From positions 186,001-250,000 of the forward strand of contig NZ_QJJR01000003.1 in NCBI RefSeq assembly GCF_003201605.1: DNA of 64,000 nt, written 5' to 3'. Below the pieces are notes generated by a model that worked only from the letters and a program-made list of their open reading frames with translations, did not search any database and had not been told where the DNA came from. The DNA comes from Streptohalobacillus salinus. GTDB taxonomy: Bacteria; Bacillota; Bacilli; Bacillales; Amphibacillaceae. The position numbers and the translations under genes are program-made. Positions 36,911 through 45,876 of this stretch are shown piece after piece. Numbering within the stretch: the stretch's first letter is position 1; every line of letters begins with the position of its first letter.

Positions 36911-38581
36911 TTAAAACAAGCCGATTGCTTCTAAGTCTGCCCCGATATCCATTTGTAAAGCAGCAGGTTGCTTAGGTAAGCCAGGCATCGTTAAGACATC
37001 ACCGGTCAAACAAACGATAAAGCCAGCTCCAATAGACGGTCGAATCTCGCGAATCATCAATCTGAAGTCTTTCGGCCGACCCAACAAGGTCGGATCATCT
37101 GAAAGCGAATACTGTGTTTTCGCCATACAAATAGGGAGATTATCAAACCCTAACTGTGTCAATCTATGAATCATCTCTTCTGCATCTTTATTGTAATCGA
37201 CCCCCGCTGCACCGTATACCGTTGTTGCTACTTTTTCAATTTTCTCTTTTAGTGAAGCATCCAGGGGATAGAGCGGCTTGAAGCGAGTTTGTTTTTCTTC
37301 GAGCAGTTTTAACACCTCTTTACCTAAGGCAAGGCCGCCACGTCCGCCGTCTTTCCACACGTTCGTCTCAGCAACGGCTATCCCTTCGGTCTGACACCAG
37401 CTTGTTAATGCTTCAACTTCTTTTTTAGTATCACTTGTAAATTGATTAATCGCCACCACATAGGGCAGTTCAAACGCTTCAATCGTTTCGGTATGTTTTT
37501 TCAAATTTGATAAACCATCTAGTAAAGCTTCGACATTTTCCTTGTCTAAATCCGCAACCGGAACGCCACCATGCATTTTTAATGCGCGAATGGTCGCGAC
37601 AACAACGACTGCCTTCGGGTTCAGTTCAGCCATTCGCGACTTAATATTCAAGAACTTCTCCGCCCCTAAATCCGCCCCGAAACCTGCTTCAGTCACGACA
37701 ATATCTGAGACTTTACTCGCCATTTTCGTCGCAATCACACTGTTGCAGCCATGAGCAATATTCGCAAATGGACCACCATGAATAAAGGCCGGTACACCCT
37801 CTAATGTTTGCACGAGGTTAGGTTGAAAGGCCTCTTTAAGTAGCAGTGTCAGTGCACCTTCAACCGCTAAATCTTTTACGGTCACGGGCTCATCATCCAC
37901 AGTATAGCCAATAATCATGCGCCCTAATCTTAGTTTTAAATCGTCATATGAGTCTGCCAAACATAGCACCGCCATAATTTCAGATGCAACCGTAATTGTA
38001 AAACCATCCTCCCGCGGTATGCCTTGCTTGACACCACCTAAACCGATAATGACTTCTCTCAAAGCACGATCATTCAAATCAACGACGCGCTTCCAGGTGA
38101 TGCGTCTGATGTCAATATTTAAGGCATTCCCTTGAAAAATATGATTATCAATTAAAGCGCTCAGCGCATTGTTTGCGGCAGTAATCGCATGAATGTCCCC
38201 AGTAAAGTGGAGATTGATTGACTCCATCGGTACCACTTGACTGTAGCCCCCACCAGTAGCACCCCCCTTAATCCCCATTACCGGTCCGAGTGAAGGTTCT
38301 CGCAAGGCGCAGCTAACTGACTTGCCTAATTGTTGCAACGCTTGTGCCAGCCCCACCGTTACGGTTGATTTCCCTTCACCTGCCGGTGTTGGGTTAATCG
38401 AGGTTACCAAGACTAAATCAGCTGGTTTCGTCGCATTATTTTTCGTTAAGACGTCCAATGATACTTTCGCTTTATCCTTTCCGTAAGGAATTAAGTCAGA
38501 CGATTCAATTCCTAATTTTTCGGCTATGGTTTCGATTGACTCTAGGTTACAATTTTTAGCGATTTCTAAATCTGAAAGCAT
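36911..38581 (-). CDS. fhs: Formate-tetrahydrofolate ligase
   Basis: ATP-dependent synthesis of 10-formyl-THF from formate; 556 residues, normal length. The P-loop [14 protein letters not shown] and the downstream [19 protein letters not shown] and [16 protein letters not shown] are invariant family blocks. In a fermentative organism with formate production it supplies C1 units for purines. AAGGAGG precedes the ATG. It is flanked by terminators, so it is monocistronic. No purine or folate riboswitch was recognised upstream. Confidence 0.97.
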   Translation of the reverse strand: MLSDLEIAKNCNLESIETIAEKLGIESSDLIPYGKDKAKVSLDVLTKNNATKPADLVLVTSINPTPAGEGKSTVTVGLAQALQQLGKSVSCALREPSLGPVMGIKGGATGGGYSQVVPMESINLHFTGDIHAITAANNALSALIDNHIFQGNALNIDIRRITWKRVVDLNDRALREVIIGLGGVKQGIPREDGFTITVASEIMAVLCLADSYDDLKLRLGRMIIGYTVDDEPVTVKDLAVEGALTLLLKEAFQPNLVQTLEGVPAFIHGGPFANIAHGCNSVIATKMASKVSDIVVTEAGFGADLGAEKFLNIKSRMAELNPKAVVVVATIRALKMHGGVPVADLDKENVEALLDGLSNLKKHTETIEAFELPYVVAINQFTSDTKKEVEALTSWCQTEGIAVAETNVWKDGGRGGLALGKEVLKLLEEKQTRFKPLYPLDASLKEKIEKVATTVYGAAGVDYNKDAEEMIHRLTQLGFDNLPICMAKTQYSLSDDPTLLGRPKDFRLMIREIRPSIGAGFIVCLTGDVLTMPGLPKQPAALQMDIGADLEAIGLF

Positions 38582-38737
38582 GATGCATCCTCCTTAAAAT
38601 CGTACGTTTTTATCTTTATCTCTATAATTATTCGTATTATATCATGTTTCCTGATTAAAATAAGGCTTTTTTCATATTTTATTGTCTTTTTGATCATTTT
38701 TCATGTATTGTGAATGATTGAACAAATATAAACAAAA

Positions 38738-38761
38738 AACAAAGGACTCGCATCCTTTGTT
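38738..38761 (-). terminator. Terminator of the aminotransferase-Lrp operon
   Basis: AACAAAGGA pairs with TCCTTTGTT, loop CTCGCA, followed by T6 on the minus strand. Confidence 0.88.
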
Positions 38762-38763
38762 TG

Positions 38764-39933
38764 TCATTTGAGCGTCTCCAGAAAACGTTCGATCCGCGCC
38801 ATCGCTTCCTGCAACTGCTTCATTGAAGCGGCATACGAACAACGAATGTAACCTTCGCCGCTATCACCAAACACGTGCCCTGGCACCACCGCCACCCGTT
38901 CACTCAGCAATAACTGTTCAGCAAACGCTTCGGACGAAAGTCCTGTCGATTGAATCGAAGGGAAGACATAAAAAGCACCACCAGGCAGGTGACATTTTAA
39001 TCCCATTTCATTTAATGCCTTGACGATATAATTTCTCCGTTGCTGATAACTTTCTTTCATCATTAATACATCGGCGCGTCCATGTTGAATTGCCTCTAGT
39101 GCACCGTACTGAGCCATCGTAGGGGCGGACATAATGGTGTACTGATGAATCTTTGTCATCGCTTCAATGATTGCCTTTGGCCCACAAACGTAGCCAAGGC
39201 GCCAGCCAGTCATCGCAAAGGCTTTTGAGAAGCCAGAAATCAACAGGGTCCGTTCATACATATCAGCTAATGAAGCAATGCTTGTATAACTTTCATCATA
39301 AACAAGGTCTGCATATATTTCATCAGAAACGACAAATAAATCATGTTCGATAATTACTTCACGTAAATCAGCTAAATCTGCTTTATTAAGCAATGCACCG
39401 GTGGGATTATTCGGGCTACATAACAAAATTGCTTTTGTTTTCGGGGTAATCACTCGTAATAAATCTTCTTTTTGTAACCGAAACGCATGTGCTTCATCTG
39501 TACTGACAATCACTGGCACGCCACCCGCTAACTTAATGGTTGGAACGTAAGAGACAAAGCTTGGTTCAACAACTATTACTTCATCACCAGGGTTCAATAA
39601 TGTACGAAATGCCACGTCAATGGCTTGTGAAGCACCGACGGTTACTAACACTTCCTCTTTCGGGTCATACTTAACATTAAAATAAGTATCCAAAAACTGG
39701 CTAATCGCTTCGCGTAATTCAAGTAACCCCGCATTTGCGGTATAGGCCGTATAGCCTTTTTCTAGTGAATGATAACTGGCTTCAATCACAGCCCACGGTG
39801 TAGTAAAATCAGGCTCCCCTACACCAAGTGAAATAACTTGGTCCATCGTCTGCGCTAAATCAAAAAAACGACGAATGCCTGACGGCTTCAATGTTTGGAT
39901 CTCATCGGCAATGTATCTCGTTGAATCTATCAT
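38764..39933 (-). CDS. Class I/II aminotransferase (PatA/YugH-like)
   Basis: PLP enzyme of 389 residues. The PLP lysine is in LISGFSKAFAMTGWRLGY; LLCSPNNPTGALL and VVSDEIYADLVYD (ring-binding Asp and Tyr) precede it. Family members transaminate aspartate, aromatic amino acids or N-acetyl-LL-diaminopimelate, and sequence alone does not decide. Its start overlaps the stop of an Lrp-type regulator (ATGA), the same pairing as yugG-yugH in B. subtilis, so the regulator probably controls this gene in response to an amino acid. Confidence 0.9.
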   Translation of the reverse strand: MIDSTRYIADEIQTLKPSGIRRFFDLAQTMDQVISLGVGEPDFTTPWAVIEASYHSLEKGYTAYTANAGLLELREAISQFLDTYFNVKYDPKEEVLVTVGASQAIDVAFRTLLNPGDEVIVVEPSFVSYVPTIKLAGGVPVIVSTDEAHAFRLQKEDLLRVITPKTKAILLCSPNNPTGALLNKADLADLREVIIEHDLFVVSDEIYADLVYDESYTSIASLADMYERTLLISGFSKAFAMTGWRLGYVCGPKAIIEAMTKIHQYTIMSAPTMAQYGALEAIQHGRADVLMMKESYQQRRNYIVKALNEMGLKCHLPGGAFYVFPSIQSTGLSSEAFAEQLLLSERVAVVPGHVFGDSGEGYIRCSYAASMKQLQEAMARIERFLETLK

Positions 39934-40427
39934 GGGGACACCATCATGCGACGATCGTCATCTTCAGGTGGATCAAAAATAACCCCATCGTGCTTATATT
40001 TTTTAAGTATGAAATGCGTCACCGTTGAGACAACCGAGTCCAGTGGCGATAATTTATCAGAAACAAACCGACTAACTTCCATCATTGTCTTCGCTTCAAC
40101 AGTAATCGATAGATCATACGCACCACTCATTAAATAAAGTGCCTTCACTTCTTTGAATCGATAAATCCGCTCAGCCACATGATCAAAGCCTTTGCCACGA
40201 ATCGGGGTCACTTTCACTTCAATCATCGCTGTCACAAGCTCGGTATTTAACACCTTCGTCCAATCAATTAACGTCGAATACCCTAAAATGACAGCTTGCT
40301 GTTCAAGCGCTGTTAGCATCTCTTTTACTTGATTTACCTCAAGTGCTAACATATCCGCTAACGTCTGATGGTCGATACGACCATTCTTTTCAATTAATCG
40401 CAATAATTCTAGTTGTTTTTCATTCAT
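39930..40427 (-). CDS. Lrp/AsnC-family transcriptional regulator
   Basis: 165 residues: N-terminal winged HTH (about 1-55, with LLRLIEKNGRIDHQTLADML) and C-terminal RAM ligand-binding domain (about 70-150, with VKALYLMSGAYDLSITVEAK). Translated as one unit with the aminotransferase through an ATGA overlap. The frame is open for 24 codons upstream, but ATG at 40427 begins the conserved HTH and I start there; its ribosome site (GGGCG) is weak. Confidence 0.9.
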   Translation of the reverse strand: MNEKQLELLRLIEKNGRIDHQTLADMLALEVNQVKEMLTALEQQAVILGYSTLIDWTKVLNTELVTAMIEVKVTPIRGKGFDHVAERIYRFKEVKALYLMSGAYDLSITVEAKTMMEVSRFVSDKLSPLDSVVSTVTHFILKKYKHDGVIFDPPEDDDRRMMVSP

Positions 40428-40520
40428 GACAACGCCCACTTTTCTGCTCTTAGGATTTAAAATAATCTTAATCTTACTACATCCATGCGCGTGAAACAAT
40501 AGTTTACCAAAGAAAAAAGC

Positions 40521-40541
40521 GAAAGTTTTTTGAAAACTCTC
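40521..40541 (-). terminator. Terminator of the DUF1836 gene
   Basis: On the minus strand GAGAGTTTT pairs with AAAACTTTC, followed by GC and a T6 run. Confidence 0.75.
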
Positions 40542-40587
40542 ACTTTAATCTAATTTCGCTGTCTTTGTCATTCACGCAGCTTTATGC

Positions 40588-41160
40588 TTATTTTTCTTTC
40601 GGTACGGATTTATCCTGACCTGGTTGATTCAGATGATCAACCAATCGCTCTGCTACGCGGCGATACATGTGGCTCATCTGCACCAGTGCACTTAGCGTAT
40701 AAACATTAGTCAAAACCGGATCTTCTGTTAGCGCTTCTACACTTGCTTCAATTCGGTCTAAGTCATCGGTGAAATCACGTGATTGCATCTCCAATAATTG
40801 CGTGTAATCCTGATAGACAGCATCAAAATCTAATGCTTCCTCATGAACCGCTGTTTTTAGCGGATCTAATGTCTGTTTAATGTCTTGAATGGAGAGGGCT
40901 CCTTTTAACTGGTAAATCATTTGGATCAACATGATTTGGTCAGAGCTGTATTTTTTATTTTCAATCGGAAACAACAGCTTTCCTTTTGCATAATTATTTA
41001 TCATTGTCTTCGTCAAAATTTTTTCAGACTCATCACGTTTAACCTTTTGATAGGTTTGGTCAAACAATTGCGTAACTTGATCCATATATAAATCCAAGCT
41101 CGGAATTTTATCCTTTTCAACAATGCCATGCACGTGTAAATCTTTTAAATGTTGTGTCAT
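40588..41160 (-). CDS. DUF1836 domain protein
   Basis: 190 residues, soluble and helical. The central region (about 50-110: LTKTMINNYAKGKLLFP, YSSDQIMLIQMIYQLKGALS) is the DUF1836 core, which resembles a MerR-like HTH. A DNA-binding regulatory role is plausible, with no target visible. A conserved acidic/helical tail follows. AAGGAAGGTG precedes the ATG. Monocistronic. Confidence 0.85.
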   Translation of the reverse strand: MTQHLKDLHVHGIVEKDKIPSLDLYMDQVTQLFDQTYQKVKRDESEKILTKTMINNYAKGKLLFPIENKKYSSDQIMLIQMIYQLKGALSIQDIKQTLDPLKTAVHEEALDFDAVYQDYTQLLEMQSRDFTDDLDRIEASVEALTEDPVLTNVYTLSALVQMSHMYRRVAERLVDHLNQPGQDKSVPKEK

Positions 41161-41376
41161 TCACTCACCTTCCTTCTTAAGATTATCGTAGCGTATCGCG
41201 ACATGATCGCTATTTGTAAAGCGCGAGCGCAAAATACACACGCACATTTTCAACCATTTAAACGCGTTATTTCTCTTTATTATACAAAAAAATAATCACA
41301 TCGTAAACATTGACATGTGATGAAATGCGTGTATTATTATAAGTAGTATTAAAAACTACATAAAGGAGTTATCATT

Positions 41377-42027
41377 ATGAAACTAAATTCTATCCGTGAA
41401 CCCATGAATAGCTTGACTCACTTTATCGGCATGATCTTAAGTGCTGTTGCTTTTATCCTCATGTTCAATAAAGCTATAGCAACAGGGCGTGATGCTGCCG
41501 GTTTAACGTCCATCATTATATTTGGGGTCAGTCTACTCTTGTTGTATAGCGCTTCAACCGTTTATCACGCCGTCGTTGCCTCACCGCTAGCCATTGCTTG
41601 GTTAAGAAAAGTCGATCATGCGATGATTTTCGTTCTTATCGCCGGTACCTATACACCATTTTGTTTAATTGCCTTAAAAGACTCAATCGGCTATCCCTTA
41701 CTGATTGTCATCTGGTCCATCGCTATCAGCGGCATTCTTTTCAAACTGGTTTGGTTTAAGTGTCCACGTTTTATCTCGACAGCACTTTATATCGGGATGG
41801 GCTGGCTAATTGTTTTTGCGTTTGGCCCGTTGACAACTTACGTGCCTACAACCGGTGTGATCCTGTTAATCGCTGGCGGCATCATCTATACCTTAGGTGG
41901 CGTTATCTATGCGCTAAAACCAGCCTTCCTAGAAAGCAAATACTTAGGCTTTCACGAGATTTTTCATCTGTTTATTTTAGCCGGATCCTTTGCTCACGTA
42001 TTAGCAATTTACAACTATGTCTTATAA
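41377..42027 (+). CDS. Hemolysin III family membrane protein
   Basis: Seven-helix protein of 216 residues of the HlyIII/PAQR family. Zinc-binding-type motifs are visible: STVYHAV (His), VDHAMIFVLIAGTYTPF (Asp, His) and GFHEIFHLFILAGSFAH (two His near the C-terminus). The prokaryotic role is not established; the haemolysin name is historical. AAAGGAG precedes the ATG. The gene is followed by a terminator and then the MscS gene. Confidence 0.92.
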   Translation: MKLNSIREPMNSLTHFIGMILSAVAFILMFNKAIATGRDAAGLTSIIIFGVSLLLLYSASTVYHAVVASPLAIAWLRKVDHAMIFVLIAGTYTPFCLIALKDSIGYPLLIVIWSIAISGILFKLVWFKCPRFISTALYIGMGWLIVFAFGPLTTYVPTTGVILLIAGGIIYTLGGVIYALKPAFLESKYLGFHEIFHLFILAGSFAHVLAIYNYVL

Positions 42028-42036
42028 CAAGCAATG

Positions 42037-42075
42037 ACGCAGCCTTTAGGCCCCAGGCCATCGGTTGCGTTTTTA
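42037..42075 (+). terminator. Terminator of the hemolysin III gene
   Basis: ACGCAGCC pairs with GGTTGCGT (one wobble), with an inner GGCC/GGCC stem and a T5 run. Confidence 0.82.
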
Positions 42076-42136
42076 CTTGCGACATAACCGATCCTCCTCT
42101 AGAATATGGAGTAATACAGGAAAAGGACGTGTCCAT

Positions 42137-43192
42137 ATGATTGACGCATTTACACAGTTCGCCAGGGAGCATTTACTCCTCCCGCTAGCCGTAACGTTTA
42201 TTCTTATTATCTTTAGACCCTTTGTTCAACGTTATCTCGCTAAAAAATTACACCTATCACAATTCGGTAATTGGCTAACGCTCTATATTTTTATGGTTTT
42301 CATCCTTAGTTATTATCAACAAGCTACATGGCTCACTCAACCCCTCGTGTCACTTGGTAGTTTTACAATAAACTTACGCTTACTTATTGTTGGTTTTCTT
42401 ATTCTTTCACTTGCCTATCATTTATCAAAGGTCATCACCAAGCAATTTCTGCCGTCTGTTTATGACCGGTATCACCTAGACATTGGGGTTCGATTTACCT
42501 TTAATCGTATTTTTCATTACATCGTCATGATCCTTGCCTTTTTATTTGCGGTTTCTGCTGTTGGTCTCGACCTTAGCGCATTAACGGTCTTTGCCAGCGT
42601 CCTAGGTGTCGGGATTGGGTTTGGTCTTCAGAACATTACCTCAAACTTCATTTCAGGCATTGTGTTATTGTTCGAACGCCCGATTAAGATTGGCGACCGC
42701 GTCATTGTCGAAGAGATTATTGGTGATGTTGAAAAGATCAACATGCGCGCAACAATTATTCGCTCCATTAACAATGAACATATTATTGTGCCAAACTCTT
42801 ATTTTTTAGAAGAACACGTCATCAATCGCTCCTATGAAACACCGGTTATGCGCTTAACGGCCCCGGTTGGTGTGTCGTATGATACCGATCCTGAGCTCGT
42901 TAAACAGTGCTTACTTGATGTTGCTTACCTTGAGGCTAAGGAAAACAGCTTTGTCTTGCTCAAACCAGAACCCTTTGTTCATTTTGTTGGATTTGGTAAC
43001 TCTTCACTTGATTTCGAGCTATTCGTTTGGGTCTCAGACCCAAGAGAACTCATTCGTGTCAAAACAAACATTAACTTTAAGATTTTCAAATCACTGAAAG
43101 ACCATCACATCGAAATCCCTTTCCCGCAACGCGATTTACATTTACGTTCTGTAGATAAATCCGTACATGTTCAATTTAATCACGACGATTAA
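42137..43192 (+). CDS. MscS-family mechanosensitive channel
   Basis: 351 residues: three to four N-terminal hydrophobic segments, pore helix and beta domain in GVGIGFGLQNITSNFISGIV and LLFERPIKIGDRVIVE, then a cytoplasmic alpha/beta vestibule. It protects against hypo-osmotic shock by releasing solutes. ATG at 42137 follows AGGAAAAGGAC; the frame is open 24 codons earlier but this runs back into the previous terminator, so I reject that part. Confidence 0.94.
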   Translation: MIDAFTQFAREHLLLPLAVTFILIIFRPFVQRYLAKKLHLSQFGNWLTLYIFMVFILSYYQQATWLTQPLVSLGSFTINLRLLIVGFLILSLAYHLSKVITKQFLPSVYDRYHLDIGVRFTFNRIFHYIVMILAFLFAVSAVGLDLSALTVFASVLGVGIGFGLQNITSNFISGIVLLFERPIKIGDRVIVEEIIGDVEKINMRATIIRSINNEHIIVPNSYFLEEHVINRSYETPVMRLTAPVGVSYDTDPELVKQCLLDVAYLEAKENSFVLLKPEPFVHFVGFGNSSLDFELFVWVSDPRELIRVKTNINFKIFKSLKDHHIEIPFPQRDLHLRSVDKSVHVQFNHDD

Positions 43193-43197
43193 AAAGA

Positions 43198-43231
43198 CGA
43201 GATCGCCATTACTGGGATCTCGCCTTTTTTC
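43198..43231 (+). terminator. Terminator of the MscS gene
   Basis: CGAGATC (43198-43204) pairs with GATCTCG (43216-43222), followed by CC and T6. Confidence 0.82.
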
Positions 43232-43275
43232 GTTGCCGTCAACAATCCGACAAGCCACTCGTTAACCTTCCTCTG

Positions 43276-43995
43276 TTAATGGGTGTGACGTCTCGCAAAA
43301 TCAACAAAGCGGAACCGGTCGGGGCGGTGACGTGACTCCGTGTATTGAAACAGTGTGGCATCGTCTAAATACACATAGTTTTTAATCACCACGACGTTAT
43401 GAAACCCGTCCAAATCTAAACATTCTCGATCTTCAACCGTCGGCTCTTCAATTGTAATTTCTTTTTTCGCAAAACTAATAACTAAACCTAATGCCGTTTC
43501 AAGGTAGTGATAAATCGAATCTTTACAGATTGCTTCAGTCAACCCCGTCACTTTCTCTTCAAGCAAATAGTCTTTGTCTAAAATGACACGTTCACCGCCA
43601 AGTTTACGCGTTCGGATCACCTCGACTACAGCAGCATCTGTTTCTAGATTCAGTTGCTTTTTAATATGACGACTCGGGATCACCGTCTGCAATCGATTGA
43701 CGTCTGTTTCAACCGATTGATTTAACTTTTCTGCCAGCTCCTTAAAACTAACTAAGCCAGAAACCGGAAAATCGAACTTGTTACGCGGGATCACAACGGA
43801 TCCTTTCCCCCGAACTTTTTGAATGTAACCATGCTCCGACAATTCACGTAACGCTTTACGTACCGTTTCTCGTGACGTTTCATAGCGAGCTTTCAATTCA
43901 TTTTCTGACGGCAAATAACTATTGACCAGATATACGCCATCATCAATTTGTTCTGCTAAATCCTGATAAATTAATTCATACTTATTTTTCACCAT
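43276..43995 (-). CDS. treR: Trehalose operon repressor (GntR/HutC)
   Basis: 239 residues: GntR winged helix (about 1-72, with YETSRETVRKALRELSEHGY) and a UTRA effector domain (about 90-230). In B. subtilis TreR binds trehalose 6-phosphate and leaves its operator. Last gene of treP-treA-treR, 34 bp after treA. Palindromes CTTGTCTAGACAAG and CTTGTATAGACAAG before treP are the likely targets. Confidence 0.95.
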   Translation of the reverse strand: MVKNKYELIYQDLAEQIDDGVYLVNSYLPSENELKARYETSRETVRKALRELSEHGYIQKVRGKGSVVIPRNKFDFPVSGLVSFKELAEKLNQSVETDVNRLQTVIPSRHIKKQLNLETDAAVVEVIRTRKLGGERVILDKDYLLEEKVTGLTEAICKDSIYHYLETALGLVISFAKKEITIEEPTVEDRECLDLDGFHNVVVIKNYVYLDDATLFQYTESRHRPDRFRFVDFARRHTH

Positions 43996-44029
43996 ATCGC
44001 TACCTTCTCACTCTACCTCGACGAAATGA

Positions 44030-45709
44030 CTATTTCAGATGATACACCACGGATTGATACGGTTTTAAAGTCCCTTGAAGCAGATGCTTCTCATCTGCAG
44101 CATCGTTTGTGATTAAGACCGAAACGGCTTTACCCGTTTGAATCTTTTCATCTGTTAAATCATAGCTCACTTCTTTTGGATAGAAATTATTAAGTACTAC
44201 CAGTTGCTCAGCTTCTGTTTCTCTCACATATGCAAAAATATCAGAATCATCAGCTAAAATCAACCGATAATCCCCACTGGTAATGATCGGTTCCGTTTTC
44301 CGTAGTTGAATTAACTTTTGATAGTAGTAAAAAATCGACTCTGAATCGTTCACTGCCGCCTCAGCATTAATCGTTTGGTAATGATCGGCGACTTGAATCC
44401 ATGGTTCACCCGTGGTAAAACCTGCATGCTTCTCACTGTTCCATTGAACAGGGGTGCGTGAATTATCGCGTGATTTCTGTTGGAGTATTGCTAAAATTTC
44501 ATCTTCAGCAACCCCTTTTTCTTGAAGGATCTGGTATATATTCAATGATTCTACATCACGATACTGCTCAATTGAGTGAAAGTTAGGATTGGTCATACCA
44601 AACTCTTCGCCTTGATAGATATATGGTGTGCCTTGCATCATATGCATCGCCGTCGCTAACATCTTCGCTGACGTTTCACGGTAGCGTTCATCATCACCAA
44701 AGCGTGAAACAACCCGAGGTTGGTCATGATTGCACCAAAACAATGCATTCCAACCCCCTCCACGTTGCATACCGACTTGCCATTCGCTGAGAATTGCCTT
44801 TAAGGCCCCCAAGTCAAACGGTGCACGTGTCCACTTTTCACCGTTCGGATAATCGACTTTTAAATGATGGAAGCTAAACGTCATGTCAAGTTCATCACGT
44901 GCTGGATTTGTATACTTAATACACGCGTCGATTGAGGTGGAGGACATTTCGCCGACCGTCATTAGATGTTTATCTTTAAATACCCGGTTGTGCATCTCAT
45001 TCATGTACTGATGCACGTTTGGTCCATCCGTATAAAATTTACGACCGTCTCCGGGTGCAACACTGCCATCATCGTTCGGAAAATCTTGGTCTTTGGAGAT
45101 TAAATTAATGACATCTAATCTAAAGCCATCGACCCCTTTATCGATCCAAAAATTCATCATCTTGTAGACATGCTCGCGCACTTCACTGTTTTCCCAGTTT
45201 AAATCAGCTTGGGTCACATCAAATAAATGCAAGTAGTATTGATCGGTCGTTTGCTCGTATTGCCAAGCACTTCCACCGAATTTGGATTGCCAATTTGTCG
45301 GCGGTCCACCGTTCACGCCATCTTTCCAAATATAGAAGTCACGATAAGGATTATCTGTGCTTTTTTTTGATTCAACAAACCAACGATGTTCAGTCGAGGT
45401 ATGATTAACCACAATATCAAAAATGACTTTTAAGTCACGTGCGTGCGCTTCTTCTAGTAAGCAATCCACATCAGCCATTGTGCCGTATTCTTCAAAGATC
45501 TGATAGTAATCGCTAATGTCATAACCATTATCGTTTTGAGGTGAGTCATAAATCGGTGTGAGCCATAACACATCCACACCTAGTTTTTTTAAATAATCAA
45601 GTTTTTCGATCACACCTTGTATATCGCCTTTTCCTGATCCTGTCGTATCGTTAAAGCTTCTCGGATAAATTTGATAAACGACAGATGTTTTCCACCATGG
45701 TTGTTGCAT
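44030..45709 (-). CDS. treA: Alpha,alpha-phosphotrehalase (GH13)
   Basis: Cytoplasmic hydrolase splitting trehalose 6-phosphate into glucose and glucose 6-phosphate; 559 residues. The (beta/alpha)8 barrel shows VDVLWLTPIYDSPQNDNGYD, DIVVNHTS, nucleophile Asp in DGFRLDVINL, acid/base Glu in MTVGEMSS and the third Asp in FWCNHDQPR. Oligo-1,6-glucosidases are close relatives, but the flanking trehalose PTS and TreR genes decide. AGGGGAG precedes the ATG. A long hairpin separates it from treP. Confidence 0.95.
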   Translation of the reverse strand: MQQPWWKTSVVYQIYPRSFNDTTGSGKGDIQGVIEKLDYLKKLGVDVLWLTPIYDSPQNDNGYDISDYYQIFEEYGTMADVDCLLEEAHARDLKVIFDIVVNHTSTEHRWFVESKKSTDNPYRDFYIWKDGVNGGPPTNWQSKFGGSAWQYEQTTDQYYLHLFDVTQADLNWENSEVREHVYKMMNFWIDKGVDGFRLDVINLISKDQDFPNDDGSVAPGDGRKFYTDGPNVHQYMNEMHNRVFKDKHLMTVGEMSSTSIDACIKYTNPARDELDMTFSFHHLKVDYPNGEKWTRAPFDLGALKAILSEWQVGMQRGGGWNALFWCNHDQPRVVSRFGDDERYRETSAKMLATAMHMMQGTPYIYQGEEFGMTNPNFHSIEQYRDVESLNIYQILQEKGVAEDEILAILQQKSRDNSRTPVQWNSEKHAGFTTGEPWIQVADHYQTINAEAAVNDSESIFYYYQKLIQLRKTEPIITSGDYRLILADDSDIFAYVRETEAEQLVVLNNFYPKEVSYDLTDEKIQTGKAVSVLITNDAADEKHLLQGTLKPYQSVVYHLK

Positions 45710-45828
45710 CGGTCTTCTCCCCTTAGTCTTTCATTTTTTTGTATGGTTGGTTACTTTCAAGACGTCGTTCTTTTCTCTATTCCTATCCACTGATAGGGGG
45801 TATTTTTCATCCTTTTTGATTAAAGGAC

Positions 45829-45867
45829 AAACAACCATTTTATAAACGAACTATAAAATGGTTGTTT
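45829..45867 (-). terminator. Intercistronic 16-bp stem-loop between treP and treA
   Basis: AAACAACCATTTTATA pairs perfectly with TATAAAATGGTTGTTT, loop of seven. There is no clean T-run after it on the transcribed strand, so it may be a weak terminator or an RNA-processing/stability element that lowers treA-treR relative to treP. Confidence 0.7.
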
Positions 45868-45876
45868 GGCTATCTA

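Noticed and set aside
42065-42136. 24-codon N-terminal extension of the MscS gene
   Set aside because: It begins inside the hemolysin III terminator and is polar and basic, unlike MscS N-termini. ATG at 42137 has a good ribosome site.
41760-42140. 126-codon plus-strand frame within hemolysin III and the following gap
   Set aside because: Out-of-frame shadow of the hemolysin III gene that continues through its terminator.
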